Positions 14,814 through 23,313 are shown, counted from the stretch's first letter. The stretch is DNA of 64,000 nucleotides from Paenarthrobacter ureafaciens (GCF_004028095.1 NZ_SBHM01000007.1:682001-746000), one strand, 5' to 3'. Notes: generated by a model not told the origin, from the sequence alone. Program-made: numbers and translations.

Positions 14814-17416
14814 GCATCCCCGTCCCCAACCTCGACGACCGCGATTTTTCCGACCTTGTGGCAGGGGCCCGCGAGCGCATCAGGCAGGTAGCGCCCGAGT
14901 GGACTGACCTTTCCGTGCACGACCCCGGGATCACCATCGTGGAGGCCTTCGCGTACCTCACCGATACCCTCATGTACCGGGTGAACCGGGTCCCGGACAA
15001 GCTCTACGCCGTCTACCTGAACCTCCTCGGCACGGCCCTTTATCCGCCGTCCTGCGCTGAGACGGTGTTGGAGTTCAGCCGCGCGTCCGCGGCGAATGCC
15101 GACGAGGAGATCCGGATCCCGCGCGGCACCCAGGTCAGCTGCCCGCCCGGCGTGCCGGGGACATCACAGCCGTTATTCACGACGACGGCGGCAGCCACTC
15201 TGGCGTCCGGCCAGGCGAGCGTCCTGGTCGACGCAGCCGACGTCACCATGTACGACGCCATCCCGATCGGTACGGGAACAGGCAGGCCGGGCCAGAGCAT
15301 GGTGATCCCCAATGCACCGATCGTTTCCGGCGCCGGCCTGGCAATCGCCGTCGAGGTTCCACCGGGGACGCGGCTTGCCAGCGGCGAGGCGGTGCTGGTG
15401 GACGGCAAACCCTTCCGTTATTGCCAGGAGGTGGAGGCGTTCGCCGACGCGGGCCCCGGGGAGGTGCCGGTGCGGATCGACCGCAGTGCCGGCGTCGTGA
15501 TGTTCGCGTGGTGGGACGAGGAGTCGGCCGGGAGGTCGGACCCGGTGCTGGTCCCCGGTCCGGGAGCAGAGGTCCGGGCCTGGTACCGCAGCGGCGGCGG
15601 CGCGTCGGGCAACGTCGGGGCCGGGCAGTTGACGGTGCTTCGGACGCCGGTGCCGGGGGCCAAGGTGACCAATCCGGAGCCTGCCACGGGAGGCCGCGAC
15701 GGGGAGTCGTTGGAGAACGCCCTTCGCCGCGCGCCCCAGGATTTCCAAGCGCGTGACCGTGCGGTGACCGTTCGCGACTATGAGGTTTTGGCACGCCGCC
15801 ACGGCGGGGTGGCGCGGGCGCGGGCCTTCACGCGGAGGGACCTGTGGGCGTTCGCGCGTCCGGGGGAAGTGGAGATTGTGCTGGTGCCGTTTGTCCCCGC
15901 CGGTCGCGGCCCCGGGCACAGTCCGGTGCGCGCCGCGGATCTCGAAGCCCAGTCGCGGGAAGAGGTGCGCTCCGAAGTGGAAGCGTATCTTCGCAGGCGA
16001 TCCACCGTTGGCGCCGAACCGGTGGTGCGGTGGGGGCTCTACAAGCAGGTGCTGGTTGATGCACGGATCGTGGTCCGTCCCGACGAGGATGCCCAGGCTG
16101 TGAAGAACCGGATCGTGGGCCGCTTGTCAGAAAGCATCAGTCCTTTGGGCTCCGATGCGTCATCCTACGGTTCGGGCTTCGGCAAGCCGTTGCGTGTCTC
16201 CAACCTCTACCGGGCCATGGAGGAAGCCGAGCCCGGGGTCCAGTACGTTGACCGCGTCCGGCTGGAAGTGGACAAGGTACCGGACACCGATGCGGTGGGA
16301 CTGGTGCAGGCCGAGGGCCAGGACAATACGTGGTTCGTAGGCCAGGACGGGACGTTGTTCCGGACCACGAACGCCGCTGACGGCTGGGAGGCGTGCGCCG
16401 ACTTCGCCGACGGGGACGACGAAACCGTCCGTTCCATTGCACCTTTCCGCTCCCCCGCACCCGGCCGGGCCGGACCCGAACGCCACCCCGGCATGGTGGC
16501 GGTCAGCACCGTCACGGGCACGGGCTCCCGGATCTACATCAGCGAGGACCTTGGCGAGTCATGGCGGAAGGCCGCGGAGCTCGGCTTTGTGGTGGCAGAC
16601 CTGTGCTGGGTGGACCGCCAAGGCGAGCCCCTGCTGCTCCTGGCCGGCGAGCGCGGCCTGTACGAACTGCCCGTTACGGAAGGAGCCATCCCGGTCCAGA
16701 ACGTGGTGGACACCAGCCAGCCGGACCGCGGCTTCTACGCCGTGGACGCCCTGGTGGATATCCGCGGCAGGACGGGCGTGGTGGTGGCGGCCGAGGCGTC
16801 GGCGGGCGTGTGGCTCTCCCCGGACGCCGGAACCGCCGGAAGCTTCAAACAGGTCAAGGCAGCCGGGGAGGACATCCGCTGCCTGACGGTCCAGTACGAC
16901 GGCGGCGCAAGCTACGTGTGGGTGGGGCGCGCGGTTCCTGAGGGCACAGGGACGGGTTGCCTCCGGCTGAAGATTGATGAACTGGGCAGGACTGACTTCG
17001 ACCAGCAGTTCATGGAGTCCTGGGAGCAGTTCAGTGCAGGTTGGACCGGCGGCAGCTGCTGGGGCGTGCATGTCATGGGCAACGCCGCCTACGCTGCCAC
17101 CCAAAGCGGCGGGGTTCTCCGGTTGCAGCTGGGACAGGCCTCGGCGCAGTGGAGCGTCCCCGATGTGAACTGCAACCTGCCCCTGCGTGACCGGACCCGC
17201 TTTGAGCCCGTGCGGTCTGTTTCGGGCGCTGTTGGCCCCGGCGGAGCGGCCATGGTGCTTGCAGCCGGGCCCAAGGGCGTATACCGCAGCACGGACAACG
17301 CCGTGTCCTGGGCGAGCTGCACACGCCGTGTGGTGGCGGATGTGGTGACGTTGCCGGACACGTGGTTGTTCTGTTCCGGAGACCACCGGATTGAGGTGGT
17401 CCATGGCCATGGATGA
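14810..17416 (+). CDS. Baseplate J-like wedge protein fused to an Asp-box beta-propeller
   Basis: An 868-residue fusion. Residues 1-490 match baseplate J/Pvc11-type wedge proteins (DRDFSDLVAGARERI, LSVHDPGITIVEAFAYLTD and RDYEVLARRHGGVARARAF). The segment from about 495 to the end has repeated beta-blades with Asp-box-like turns: LFRTTNAADGW at 517-527, IYISEDLGESW at 575-585 and VYRSTDNAVSW at 824-834. Such BNR/Asp-box propellers usually bind glycans or proteins. A propeller on the wedge could act as a receptor- or wall-binding part; that is inference. The propeller ends with the next gene's start inside its last codons (14-base overlap). Confidence 0.78.
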   Translation: MSIPVPNLDDRDFSDLVAGARERIRQVAPEWTDLSVHDPGITIVEAFAYLTDTLMYRVNRVPDKLYAVYLNLLGTALYPPSCAETVLEFSRASAANADEEIRIPRGTQVSCPPGVPGTSQPLFTTTAAATLASGQASVLVDAADVTMYDAIPIGTGTGRPGQSMVIPNAPIVSGAGLAIAVEVPPGTRLASGEAVLVDGKPFRYCQEVEAFADAGPGEVPVRIDRSAGVVMFAWWDEESAGRSDPVLVPGPGAEVRAWYRSGGGASGNVGAGQLTVLRTPVPGAKVTNPEPATGGRDGESLENALRRAPQDFQARDRAVTVRDYEVLARRHGGVARARAFTRRDLWAFARPGEVEIVLVPFVPAGRGPGHSPVRAADLEAQSREEVRSEVEAYLRRRSTVGAEPVVRWGLYKQVLVDARIVVRPDEDAQAVKNRIVGRLSESISPLGSDASSYGSGFGKPLRVSNLYRAMEEAEPGVQYVDRVRLEVDKVPDTDAVGLVQAEGQDNTWFVGQDGTLFRTTNAADGWEACADFADGDDETVRSIAPFRSPAPGRAGPERHPGMVAVSTVTGTGSRIYISEDLGESWRKAAELGFVVADLCWVDRQGEPLLLLAGERGLYELPVTEGAIPVQNVVDTSQPDRGFYAVDALVDIRGRTGVVVAAEASAGVWLSPDAGTAGSFKQVKAAGEDIRCLTVQYDGGASYVWVGRAVPEGTGTGCLRLKIDELGRTDFDQQFMESWEQFSAGWTGGSCWGVHVMGNAAYAATQSGGVLRLQLGQASAQWSVPDVNCNLPLRDRTRFEPVRSVSGAVGPGGAAMVLAAGPKGVYRSTDNAVSWASCTRRVVADVVTLPDTWLFCSGDHRIEVVHGHG

Positions 17417-17966
17417 TCCCGTGAAACCGTCGGGGTCCAGGCTCCTCAAGGTCCTCCCGGAGGTGTTCCAGGTAGCCGCGGACACGAGCCCTGCCATGCG
17501 GGCACTCATGGCCGTGGCCGAGGATATGCAGGGGCCCGTCCGGGAAGTCCTGGACCGCATCCACACCGTTCCGGACCCAAGGCGCGCACCGGCGTCGTTG
17601 ATTCCATTCCTCTCGCACTGGGTGGACCTGGACTGGTTGACGCTGCCCGATCCCGGCACGGCCACAGCGGACAGTACACATCCCGGCACCATTCCCGTCG
17701 CGAGGCAGCGGGACCTCATCGCAGCCGCGGCGGACCTGTCGTCACGGCGCGGCACCGTGGATGGGCTCACCCGGTTCCTGCACCTTGCGACGGGCGTCCC
17801 CGGGTTCGCCGTCGAATCCGTCCCAGGTGAGTTCCATATCAAGGTACTGGTGCCTGCGGACGCCGCCGGGCACCTTGAGCTGGTGGGCCGGATCGTCAAA
17901 GGCATGAAGCCGGCGCACGTTACGGACCAGCTGGTACTGCTGCCGGAACCGGGTGACGTTGGATGA
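17403..17966 (+). CDS. Phage tail protein I-like baseplate component
   Basis: A 187-residue tail-protein-I/gpI-family protein (small counterpart of the Pvc12 end). Recognised by LLKVLPEVFQVAADTSPAMR, LIPFLSHWVDLDWLTLPDP and RQRDLIAAAADLSSRRGTVDGLTRFL, the family's tail-wedge helices. ATG 17403 has GAGG six bases upstream; ATG 17409 is the alternative. It lies last among the conserved baseplate genes and overlaps the J-propeller gene. Confidence 0.85.
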   Translation: MAMDDPVKPSGSRLLKVLPEVFQVAADTSPAMRALMAVAEDMQGPVREVLDRIHTVPDPRRAPASLIPFLSHWVDLDWLTLPDPGTATADSTHPGTIPVARQRDLIAAAADLSSRRGTVDGLTRFLHLATGVPGFAVESVPGEFHIKVLVPADAAGHLELVGRIVKGMKPAHVTDQLVLLPEPGDVG

Positions 17967-18014
17967 ACGGTTGCCCGCGATGAACGGTCGCCCGCGATGA
18001 ACAAGGAGAACCGG

Positions 18015-18473
18015 ATGCCGATCCTGGTGGTGATCGCCTGCGGGGTGGTCGCCGTCTTGGTGCTGGTGTTCGGTGTCAGCTGCGGCGGCGGTAACAACAA
18101 TGCCGCCCCGGACTGGCAGGCAGGCATCTCGGGAGCGGGCGGCGGCGCACGGCTTACCGCAGCGGACTTCACCGTCACGGCTGGTTCCTGCACGGTGTCG
18201 GACGCCCAGCTGGTGGTCAACGGAGGATGCGTGCTGGCGGTGAAAGATTTCGGCGGCGGGCCGTTCTACTTCGGGCCACCCACCAAACGGGCCAGGCTGG
18301 CTCCCCAACAGCCCGTCACGGTGACCCTCTTCCTGCAAGGGACCCGCGCCCAGCAGGACTCCGATCCGGGGAAGACCGTGGACCTGACCTTTGGGACGTC
18401 GGGCGGAGAGCTGGGCATCACCTGCCGGCTGATCGGCGCCTGTGCGCTCCAGTTGCTGGAACCCGGAGGCTGA
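18015..18473 (+). CDS. Small membrane-anchored protein of the CIS locus
   Basis: A 152-residue protein with one N-terminal membrane helix (MPILVVIACGVVAVLVLVFG) followed by SCGGG, then an exported-type beta-rich domain with four more cysteines (GSCTVSDAQLVVNGGCVLAV and ITCRLIGACALQL). The Cys could be lipidated, but the residues before it do not fit a strict lipobox. I start at ATG 18015 because AAGGAG lies six bases before it; an in-frame ATG at 17997 lacks one. No family recognised. Same strand and close to the baseplate genes, so probably part of the operon. Confidence 0.6.
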   Translation: MPILVVIACGVVAVLVLVFGVSCGGGNNNAAPDWQAGISGAGGGARLTAADFTVTAGSCTVSDAQLVVNGGCVLAVKDFGGGPFYFGPPTKRARLAPQQPVTVTLFLQGTRAQQDSDPGKTVDLTFGTSGGELGITCRLIGACALQLLEPGG

Positions 18474-18518
18474 AATGACCCTGACTACCCTCGCAACCGT
18501 CCACAGAGGAGTTATGCC

Positions 18519-19454
18519 ATGACCACTATCACCATGACGCTGAGCTCCCCCGATGTTGTTCTCAAGGACGGCAAAGGATCACTCACGGCATCAGTCACCA
18601 ACGGCTCGCCCGAAGCCGAGCGCGTGGTCCTGGGCGCCTTCCCCGGGCAGGTGACCAATCCGCCGTCGAAGACGTACACCACCATCCCCAACCCGCTCCG
18701 GACCATAGCCGCCGGCGCCACCGAACAGTACGTGGTCAACTTCGACACCACAGGTGCAACGGCAGGGAACTACCCCGTGAAGTTGATCGCCTATTCCGCG
18801 GATGACGCTCCCGAGGACTACGCCGACCAGGCGCATGTGGTCACCCTCAAGGTGCCGGCGGCCGAGGCACCCAAGCCGCCGCAACCGTTCCCGTGGTTGT
18901 GGGTGATCATCGGCGGGGTGGTGCTCCTGGCGATCGTCGGCGCAATCCTGTTCTTCATCTTCAAGGACGCCAACGTCCCGGACGTGAAGGCCAAACCGGA
19001 GGCCGAAGCGGTGAAGATCCTCACGGATGCCGGGTTCAAGGTCGGCAGCAGCCAGGTGGAAAGCGCCGAGACCGAAGGCACCGTGGTCAAGCAGACCCCG
19101 AATGGCGGCGAAACCGCAGGCCGCGGCAGCACCGTCAACATCGAGGTCGCCATTCCTGCGCGCCCCACAGTGCCGGACGTCCTGGGCAAGCGGATCGAGG
19201 ACGCCAAGACTGCGTTCCAGGCTGCGAAAATCCAGCTGGACTTCACCCAGGGCTCGCAATGCTTCGGTTCCGCGTTTGAGCCGCTCTTCCGGCCCTGCGT
19301 GGTGGTGGGCGTGAATCCCGACGTCGGTACCAAGGTCAACGTCAACGCCCTGGTCCTGGTGCGGACCGAGCCACGGTCAATCATCGTCCTGGACCCCCTG
19401 CCCAACATCTGCAAGACCAATCCGCAGTTCTGCGTCCAGAGGCTGCAACCTTGA
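18519..19454 (+). CDS. Single-pass membrane protein with Ig-like and two PASTA domains
   Basis: A 311-residue protein. Residues 1-115 form an Ig-like/CARDB-type beta-sandwich (MTTITMTLSSPDVVLKDGKG), with no signal peptide. A single membrane helix (124-148, PWLWVIIGGVVLLAIVGAIL) follows. Residues 150-212 and about 213-288 are PASTA domains (VPDVKAKPEAEAVKILTDAG and VPDVLGKRIEDAKTAFQAA). PASTA domains bind peptidoglycan or its precursors in penicillin-binding proteins and Ser/Thr kinases. With the N-domain inside the cell, this could tether an injection particle to the wall side of the membrane. That link is inferred from genomic position only. A good ribosome site (GAGGAG) precedes ATG 18519; a 15-codon reading frame at 18475 overlaps it. 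Confidence 0.7.
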   Translation: MTTITMTLSSPDVVLKDGKGSLTASVTNGSPEAERVVLGAFPGQVTNPPSKTYTTIPNPLRTIAAGATEQYVVNFDTTGATAGNYPVKLIAYSADDAPEDYADQAHVVTLKVPAAEAPKPPQPFPWLWVIIGGVVLLAIVGAILFFIFKDANVPDVKAKPEAEAVKILTDAGFKVGSSQVESAETEGTVVKQTPNGGETAGRGSTVNIEVAIPARPTVPDVLGKRIEDAKTAFQAAKIQLDFTQGSQCFGSAFEPLFRPCVVVGVNPDVGTKVNVNALVLVRTEPRSIIVLDPLPNICKTNPQFCVQRLQP

Positions 19455-19482
19455 GGCGTTTTTACTCGCTTGGCCTTGCGAC

Positions 19483-20724
19483 ATGAAAAGATCAACCATG
19501 CGCCCGATGCAGCACTCCAGCAAACTCCAGAACGTCCGGTACGAACTCCGTGGTCCTATCCTCCAGGCCGCCAAGGTCATGGAAGCCGAAGGGCACCGCA
19601 TCCTCAAGATGAACCTCGGAGACACCGCCCCGTTCGGACTCGAAGCGCCGGAGTCCGTGGTGGTGGACATGATCCACCACATCCGCGGAGCCCAGGGCTA
19701 CAGCGAGTCCAAGGGCATTTTCTCCGCCCGCACAGCCATCTCGCAGTACTACCAAACGCGCGGATTGATGAACATCGGCGTGGAAGACATCTTCATCGGC
19801 AACGGGGTTAGCGAGCTCATCTCCATGACCCTCCAGGCCTTCATGGAGAACGGCGACGAGATCCTGGTACCGGCGCCTGACTACCCGCTCTGGACCGCCG
19901 CCGTCACGCTCACGGGCGGCAAAGCCGTCCACTACCTCTGCGACGAGGACGAACAGTGGTGGCCGAACATGGCCGACGTCGAAGCCAAAATCACCCCGCG
20001 CACCCGCGGAATCGTGATCATCAACCCGAACAACCCCACCGGCGCCGTCTACCCCCGGCACATCCTGGACCAGTTCGCGGCGCTCGCCCGGAAGCACGAT
20101 CTTGTGCTGTTTTCCGACGAGATCTACGAGAAGATCCGGTACGTCGACGCCCCGCACATCCACACGGCTTCCATTGCGGACGACATTTGCGTGCTGACGT
20201 TCAGCGGACTGTCCAAGGCCTACCGGATGCCCGGCTACCGTGCCGGCTGGGTAGCGGTGACCGGGCCCCTCGCCGCGACCGCCGCCTACCGGGAGTCCTT
20301 GGAACTGCTGGCTTCCCTGCGCTTGTGTTCCAACGTTCCCGCGCAGCATGCCATCCAGACCTGCCTCGGCGGTTACCAGAGCATTGAGGCCCTGATCCGT
20401 CCCGGTGGCCGCTTGCGGGAACAACGCGATCTTGCATGGAAGCTGTTGACGGCCATTCCCGGGGTCTCCTGCGTTCCCGCCGCCGGCGCCATGTATCTCT
20501 TTCCCCGGCTGGACCCGGAGATCTACCCGATCGACTCCGACGAGAAGTTCGTCCTCCAGCTCCTGCAGGAACAGAAGATCCTGATCTCCCACGGCACGGC
20601 CTTCAACTGGCCCGCCCCGGACCACTTCCGGTTCGTGATCCTTCCTGCAGTCGAGGACATCGAGGAAGCCGTCCGCCGGATCTCGCACTTCCTCGCCGCG
20701 TACCGCAACCGCCCCGCCGACTAG
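19483..20724 (+). CDS. alaA: Alanine aminotransferase (AlaA-type, class I/II PLP enzyme)
   Basis: A 413-residue pyridoxal-phosphate aminotransferase very close to E. coli AlaA in motif order: SSKLQNVRYELRGPIL, AQGYSESKGIFSARTAI, VPAPDYPLWTAAVTLTGGKA, IIINPNNPTGAVYP and, with the catalytic lysine, FSGLSKAYRMPGYRAGW. AlaA makes alanine from pyruvate with glutamate. Length is normal. It ends close to a palindromic repeat that separates it from the convergent alcohol dehydrogenase gene. It is not part of the CIS operon in function, though only 28 bases follow the PASTA gene. Confidence 0.92.
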   Translation: MKRSTMRPMQHSSKLQNVRYELRGPILQAAKVMEAEGHRILKMNLGDTAPFGLEAPESVVVDMIHHIRGAQGYSESKGIFSARTAISQYYQTRGLMNIGVEDIFIGNGVSELISMTLQAFMENGDEILVPAPDYPLWTAAVTLTGGKAVHYLCDEDEQWWPNMADVEAKITPRTRGIVIINPNNPTGAVYPRHILDQFAALARKHDLVLFSDEIYEKIRYVDAPHIHTASIADDICVLTFSGLSKAYRMPGYRAGWVAVTGPLAATAAYRESLELLASLRLCSNVPAQHAIQTCLGGYQSIEALIRPGGRLREQRDLAWKLLTAIPGVSCVPAAGAMYLFPRLDPEIYPIDSDEKFVLQLLQEQKILISHGTAFNWPAPDHFRFVILPAVEDIEEAVRRISHFLAAYRNRPAD

Positions 20725-20731
20725 CCCAAGT

Positions 20732-20782
20732 AGGTCGCATTTGTGCGCGTTTTGACGGCTCAAAACGCGCGGTGCTGCGACC
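20732..20782. repeat. Palindromic intergenic repeat, copy 1
   Basis: GGTCGCA...GTGCGCGTTTTGA on one side and TCAAAACGCGC...TGCGACC on the other form an imperfect palindrome with a 4-base loop. It is the most diverged of three copies (others at 30554 and 42367). It lies between the convergent alaA and alcohol dehydrogenase genes, where it can act as a terminator. Confidence 0.8.
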
Positions 20783-20804
20783 CAGCTGGGCCAGATGGGG
20801 GCAA

Positions 20805-21842
20805 TTAGCGCGCCGGGTCGATCATGGTCATCCCGGCCACGGTCGCTGTGTCGAAGGTCGGCAAAAGGGCCGCCGCTTCCTCCAGGCCGATTGTCCGTTC
20901 AATGAGCATCTGCGGCTGCAACGCGCCCTGCTCGATGAGCGCCATCATGCCCGGGTAGTCCACCGCTGCCATGCCGTGGCTGCCCAACAAGTCAAGCTCC
21001 CAGCCGATCACCCGATCCATCGGGACGCGCGGGTGCCCGTTGATGGAAGGCAACAAGCCGATCTGCACGTGCCGTCCCCGCCGGCGAAGGCTAAGGATCG
21101 CGTCGGCGCACGTCTGTTCACTTCCGACGGCGTCAATTGCCACGTGGCTGCCACCACCGGTCAGCCGGTTGACGGCTTCGGGAATGTCCGTCCCGTCAGC
21201 CAGCACGGTATGGTCGGCACCCACGCGGGCCGCCACGGCGAGCGCTTCCGGGTTACGGTCCACCGCCACCACCCGTGCCCCCAGCGCCTTGGCAATCATC
21301 ACAGCGCTCAGGCCTACACCCCCGGCACCAACGACCGTTACCCATTCTCCGCTCTTCACCTTTGCCCGGGCAGCGAGGGCCCGGTATGCGGTGGCGAAGC
21401 GGCAGCCGAGGCTTGCCGCCGTCGTAAATTCAACACCGTCAGGAATGGCAACCAGGTTGCTGTCCGCAGCGTGCAGGGCCACATACTCGGCGAACGATCC
21501 CCAATGAGTGAACCCGGGTTGCTGCTGGTCCGGGCAAACCTGTGCGTCCCCGGCGAGGCACCATTCGCAGGTGCCGCAACCGCAGACGAACGGGACGGTG
21601 ACGCGGTCGCCGGCCTTCCAGCGCGTCACGCCATGCCCGACGGCGGCGATCACCCCTGCGAGTTCGTGGCCCGGAACGTGCGGAAGGGCGATGTCGTCGT
21701 GTCCCGCCCAGGCGTGCCAGTCGCTGCGGCACATTCCCGTGGCCACGACCTTGACCACAACACCGCCGTCAGGCGCTTCGGGGACGGCAACTTCCCTTAC
21801 GTGGGGTTGGCTTCGGACGTCGTCAAAAATCACTGCTCGCAC
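20805..21842 (-). CDS. Zinc-dependent alcohol dehydrogenase
   Basis: A 345-residue medium-chain dehydrogenase. The catalytic-zinc motif is MCRSDWHAWAGHDD with VPGHELAGVI; structural zinc cysteines are in CGCGTCEWCLAGDAQVC. The NAD-binding loop is VVGAGGVGLSAVMIA. The enzyme probably oxidises alcohols or aldehydes; substrate unknown. It is divergent from the AhpD-like/ECF41 unit, whose associated enzymes are often oxidoreductases. Confidence 0.88.
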   Translation of the reverse strand: MRAVIFDDVRSQPHVREVAVPEAPDGGVVVKVVATGMCRSDWHAWAGHDDIALPHVPGHELAGVIAAVGHGVTRWKAGDRVTVPFVCGCGTCEWCLAGDAQVCPDQQQPGFTHWGSFAEYVALHAADSNLVAIPDGVEFTTAASLGCRFATAYRALAARAKVKSGEWVTVVGAGGVGLSAVMIAKALGARVVAVDRNPEALAVAARVGADHTVLADGTDIPEAVNRLTGGGSHVAIDAVGSEQTCADAILSLRRRGRHVQIGLLPSINGHPRVPMDRVIGWELDLLGSHGMAAVDYPGMMALIEQGALQPQMLIERTIGLEEAAALLPTFDTATVAGMTMIDPAR

Positions 21843-21859
21843 GGGTCGACTCTACAAGC

Positions 21860-21886
21860 TGTCACACTTCCGGGGTCCCTTCCGAC
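21860..21886 (+). promoter_or_regulatory. Probable ECF41-dependent promoter
   Basis: TGTCACA (21860-21866), 16 bases, then CGAC (21883-21886). The ECF41 target I recall from the literature is TGTCACA-N16-CGTC, so this differs by one base in the -10. It lies about 40 bp before the carboxymuconolactone decarboxylase-like gene, which precedes the ECF41 sigma gene. Confidence 0.7.
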
Positions 21887-21923
21887 ATCCCTGATGTAAG
21901 CAACCAACCGGAAAGGAAACACC

Positions 21924-22382
21924 ATGCCACGCATCAACATGGGGCGCAGCAACAAGCTTGGATACGCCGCCGTCATTGGACTGGAGGGCTACGCCCGAAA
22001 GTCCGTGGAGCCCGAACTGTATGAACTCATCAAGCTGCGCGCTTCCATCCTCAACGGTTGCGGGTTCTGCGTGGACATGCACGCAACCGAAGGCCGGAAG
22101 CGCGGCATTCCTTCGCGGAAACTGCACGCTGTGGCCGCGTGGCAGCACTCGAAGGTGTTCTTCGACGCCCGTGAACAAGCCGTGCTCGCATTGACGGACG
22201 CGGTCACCCGGCTCGGACCGGACACCGTCACTGACGAGATCTGGAACGCTGCCGCCACGCACTTTGACGACGGCCAAATGGGTGCGCTCATCCTCGCCAT
22301 CTCCACCATCAACGTGTGGAACAGGATTGCCGTCAGCACGCAGATGGAACCGCCGGTTGATGAGAAGAACCCGATTGCTTGA
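21924..22382 (+). CDS. Carboxymuconolactone decarboxylase/AhpD-like protein, ECF41-linked
   Basis: A 152-residue protein of the CMD/AhpD fold. The redox-active CxxC with proton-relay His is NGCGFCVDMHATEGR, typical of the AhpD-like alkylhydroperoxidase subgroup. Genes of this type are known to sit beside ECF41 sigma factors as the main target. Here the sigma gene follows with overlapping ends, and an ECF41-type promoter precedes it. Confidence 0.88.
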   Translation: MPRINMGRSNKLGYAAVIGLEGYARKSVEPELYELIKLRASILNGCGFCVDMHATEGRKRGIPSRKLHAVAAWQHSKVFFDAREQAVLALTDAVTRLGPDTVTDEIWNAAATHFDDGQMGALILAISTINVWNRIAVSTQMEPPVDEKNPIA

Positions 22383-22390
22383 GGGGTAGC

Positions 22391-23284
22391 GTGGAGGGCA
22401 TGACTCTTGCGGTGTCGGCTACTGCGGCGTGGCAAAGCGAACGGAACCGCCTCCTGGGCATCGCCTACCGGATGTTGGGCGACTTCGGCCACGCGGAGGA
22501 TGTTGTCTCCGAAGTGGCGATCGACGCCGTCCGGCAGGAACGTCGGTCCGGCGTGGACTCCTGGCCCGCATGGCTGACCACGGTGTGCGTGCGCCGCTCG
22601 ATCGACCGTGTCCGTCAGTTGGCCACGTTGCGTGAGGAATACACGGGTCCCTGGCTGCCTGAACCGGTGGACGTTTCCCGGCTTCCCGAGGAAACGGTAG
22701 CCAACCGCGAGCTCCTGTCCCTGACCTTGCTGCACCTCGCCGAGCAGCTTGCACCGGAAGCGCGGGCGGCCCTGGTGCTGCACCGCGCTTTCAGCATGTC
22801 CGCGCCGGAGATTGGGGAGATCCTGGAGAAATCACCCGCAGCCGTGCGCCAGATGATCTCGCGTTCGGAACGGCGCCTCGAGATCGACCCCAACGCTCCT
22901 GCACCACGGGCCAAGGACCGCGCCGCGCTGGAGAAGCTGGTTCTCGCCATTGAGGACGGCGATATTGAGACAGTGGTGGCCATGCTGGACCGGGACGCCG
23001 TACTCTGGGCCGACGGCGGGGGCAAGGTCAAGAGCGCCATGAACCCGCTGTTCGGGGCGGCCAGGATCGCGCGGTTCTTCACCGGCATCCTGGGCAAGGC
23101 CGTGGCTTTCGATCCTTCGCAGCCGGTCAGGGCCGAAATCGTCGACGTAAACGGCGAACCCGGCATGGTCCTGAGGCATCAAGGCCGCGCCGACGTCCTG
23201 GTGATCGACGCCGGACCTGACGGCACCATCCGCGGAGTGCGCCAGGTCTCCAATCCGGACAAGCTGACCCGGGTTTCGTTGTAG
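22391..23284 (+). CDS. ECF41-type RNA polymerase sigma factor
   Basis: A 297-residue sigma factor (GTG 22391; ATG 22400 possible, but its SD would be too close). Region 2 is RNRLLGIAYRMLGDFGHAED; region 4 is FSMSAPEIGEILEKSPAAVR. A SnoaL-like C-terminal domain follows, carrying the ECF41 signatures DGGGKV and NPDKL, which modulate sigma activity. Its gene starts within a few bases of the AhpD-like stop. The last codons lie in a 16-bp tandem duplication containing the stop codon (23271-23302). Confidence 0.92.
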   Translation: MEGMTLAVSATAAWQSERNRLLGIAYRMLGDFGHAEDVVSEVAIDAVRQERRSGVDSWPAWLTTVCVRRSIDRVRQLATLREEYTGPWLPEPVDVSRLPEETVANRELLSLTLLHLAEQLAPEARAALVLHRAFSMSAPEIGEILEKSPAAVRQMISRSERRLEIDPNAPAPRAKDRAALEKLVLAIEDGDIETVVAMLDRDAVLWADGGGKVKSAMNPLFGAARIARFFTGILGKAVAFDPSQPVRAEIVDVNGEPGMVLRHQGRADVLVIDAGPDGTIRGVRQVSNPDKLTRVSL

Positions 23285-23302
23285 CCGGGTTTCGTTGTAG
23301 CC
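23271..23302 (+). repeat. Perfect 16-bp tandem duplication over the ECF41 stop codon
   Basis: GGGTTTCGTTGTAGCC occurs twice with no gap (23271-23286 and 23287-23302). The first copy holds the final Val-Ser-Leu codons and stop, so the protein is unchanged; the second is untranslated. Confidence 0.9.
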
Positions 23303-23313
23303 CGTGTGGCGGC

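Noticed and set aside
8094..19454. Prophage
   Set aside because: No capsid, portal, terminase, integrase or lysis genes; only tail-like parts, as expected for a contractile injection system.
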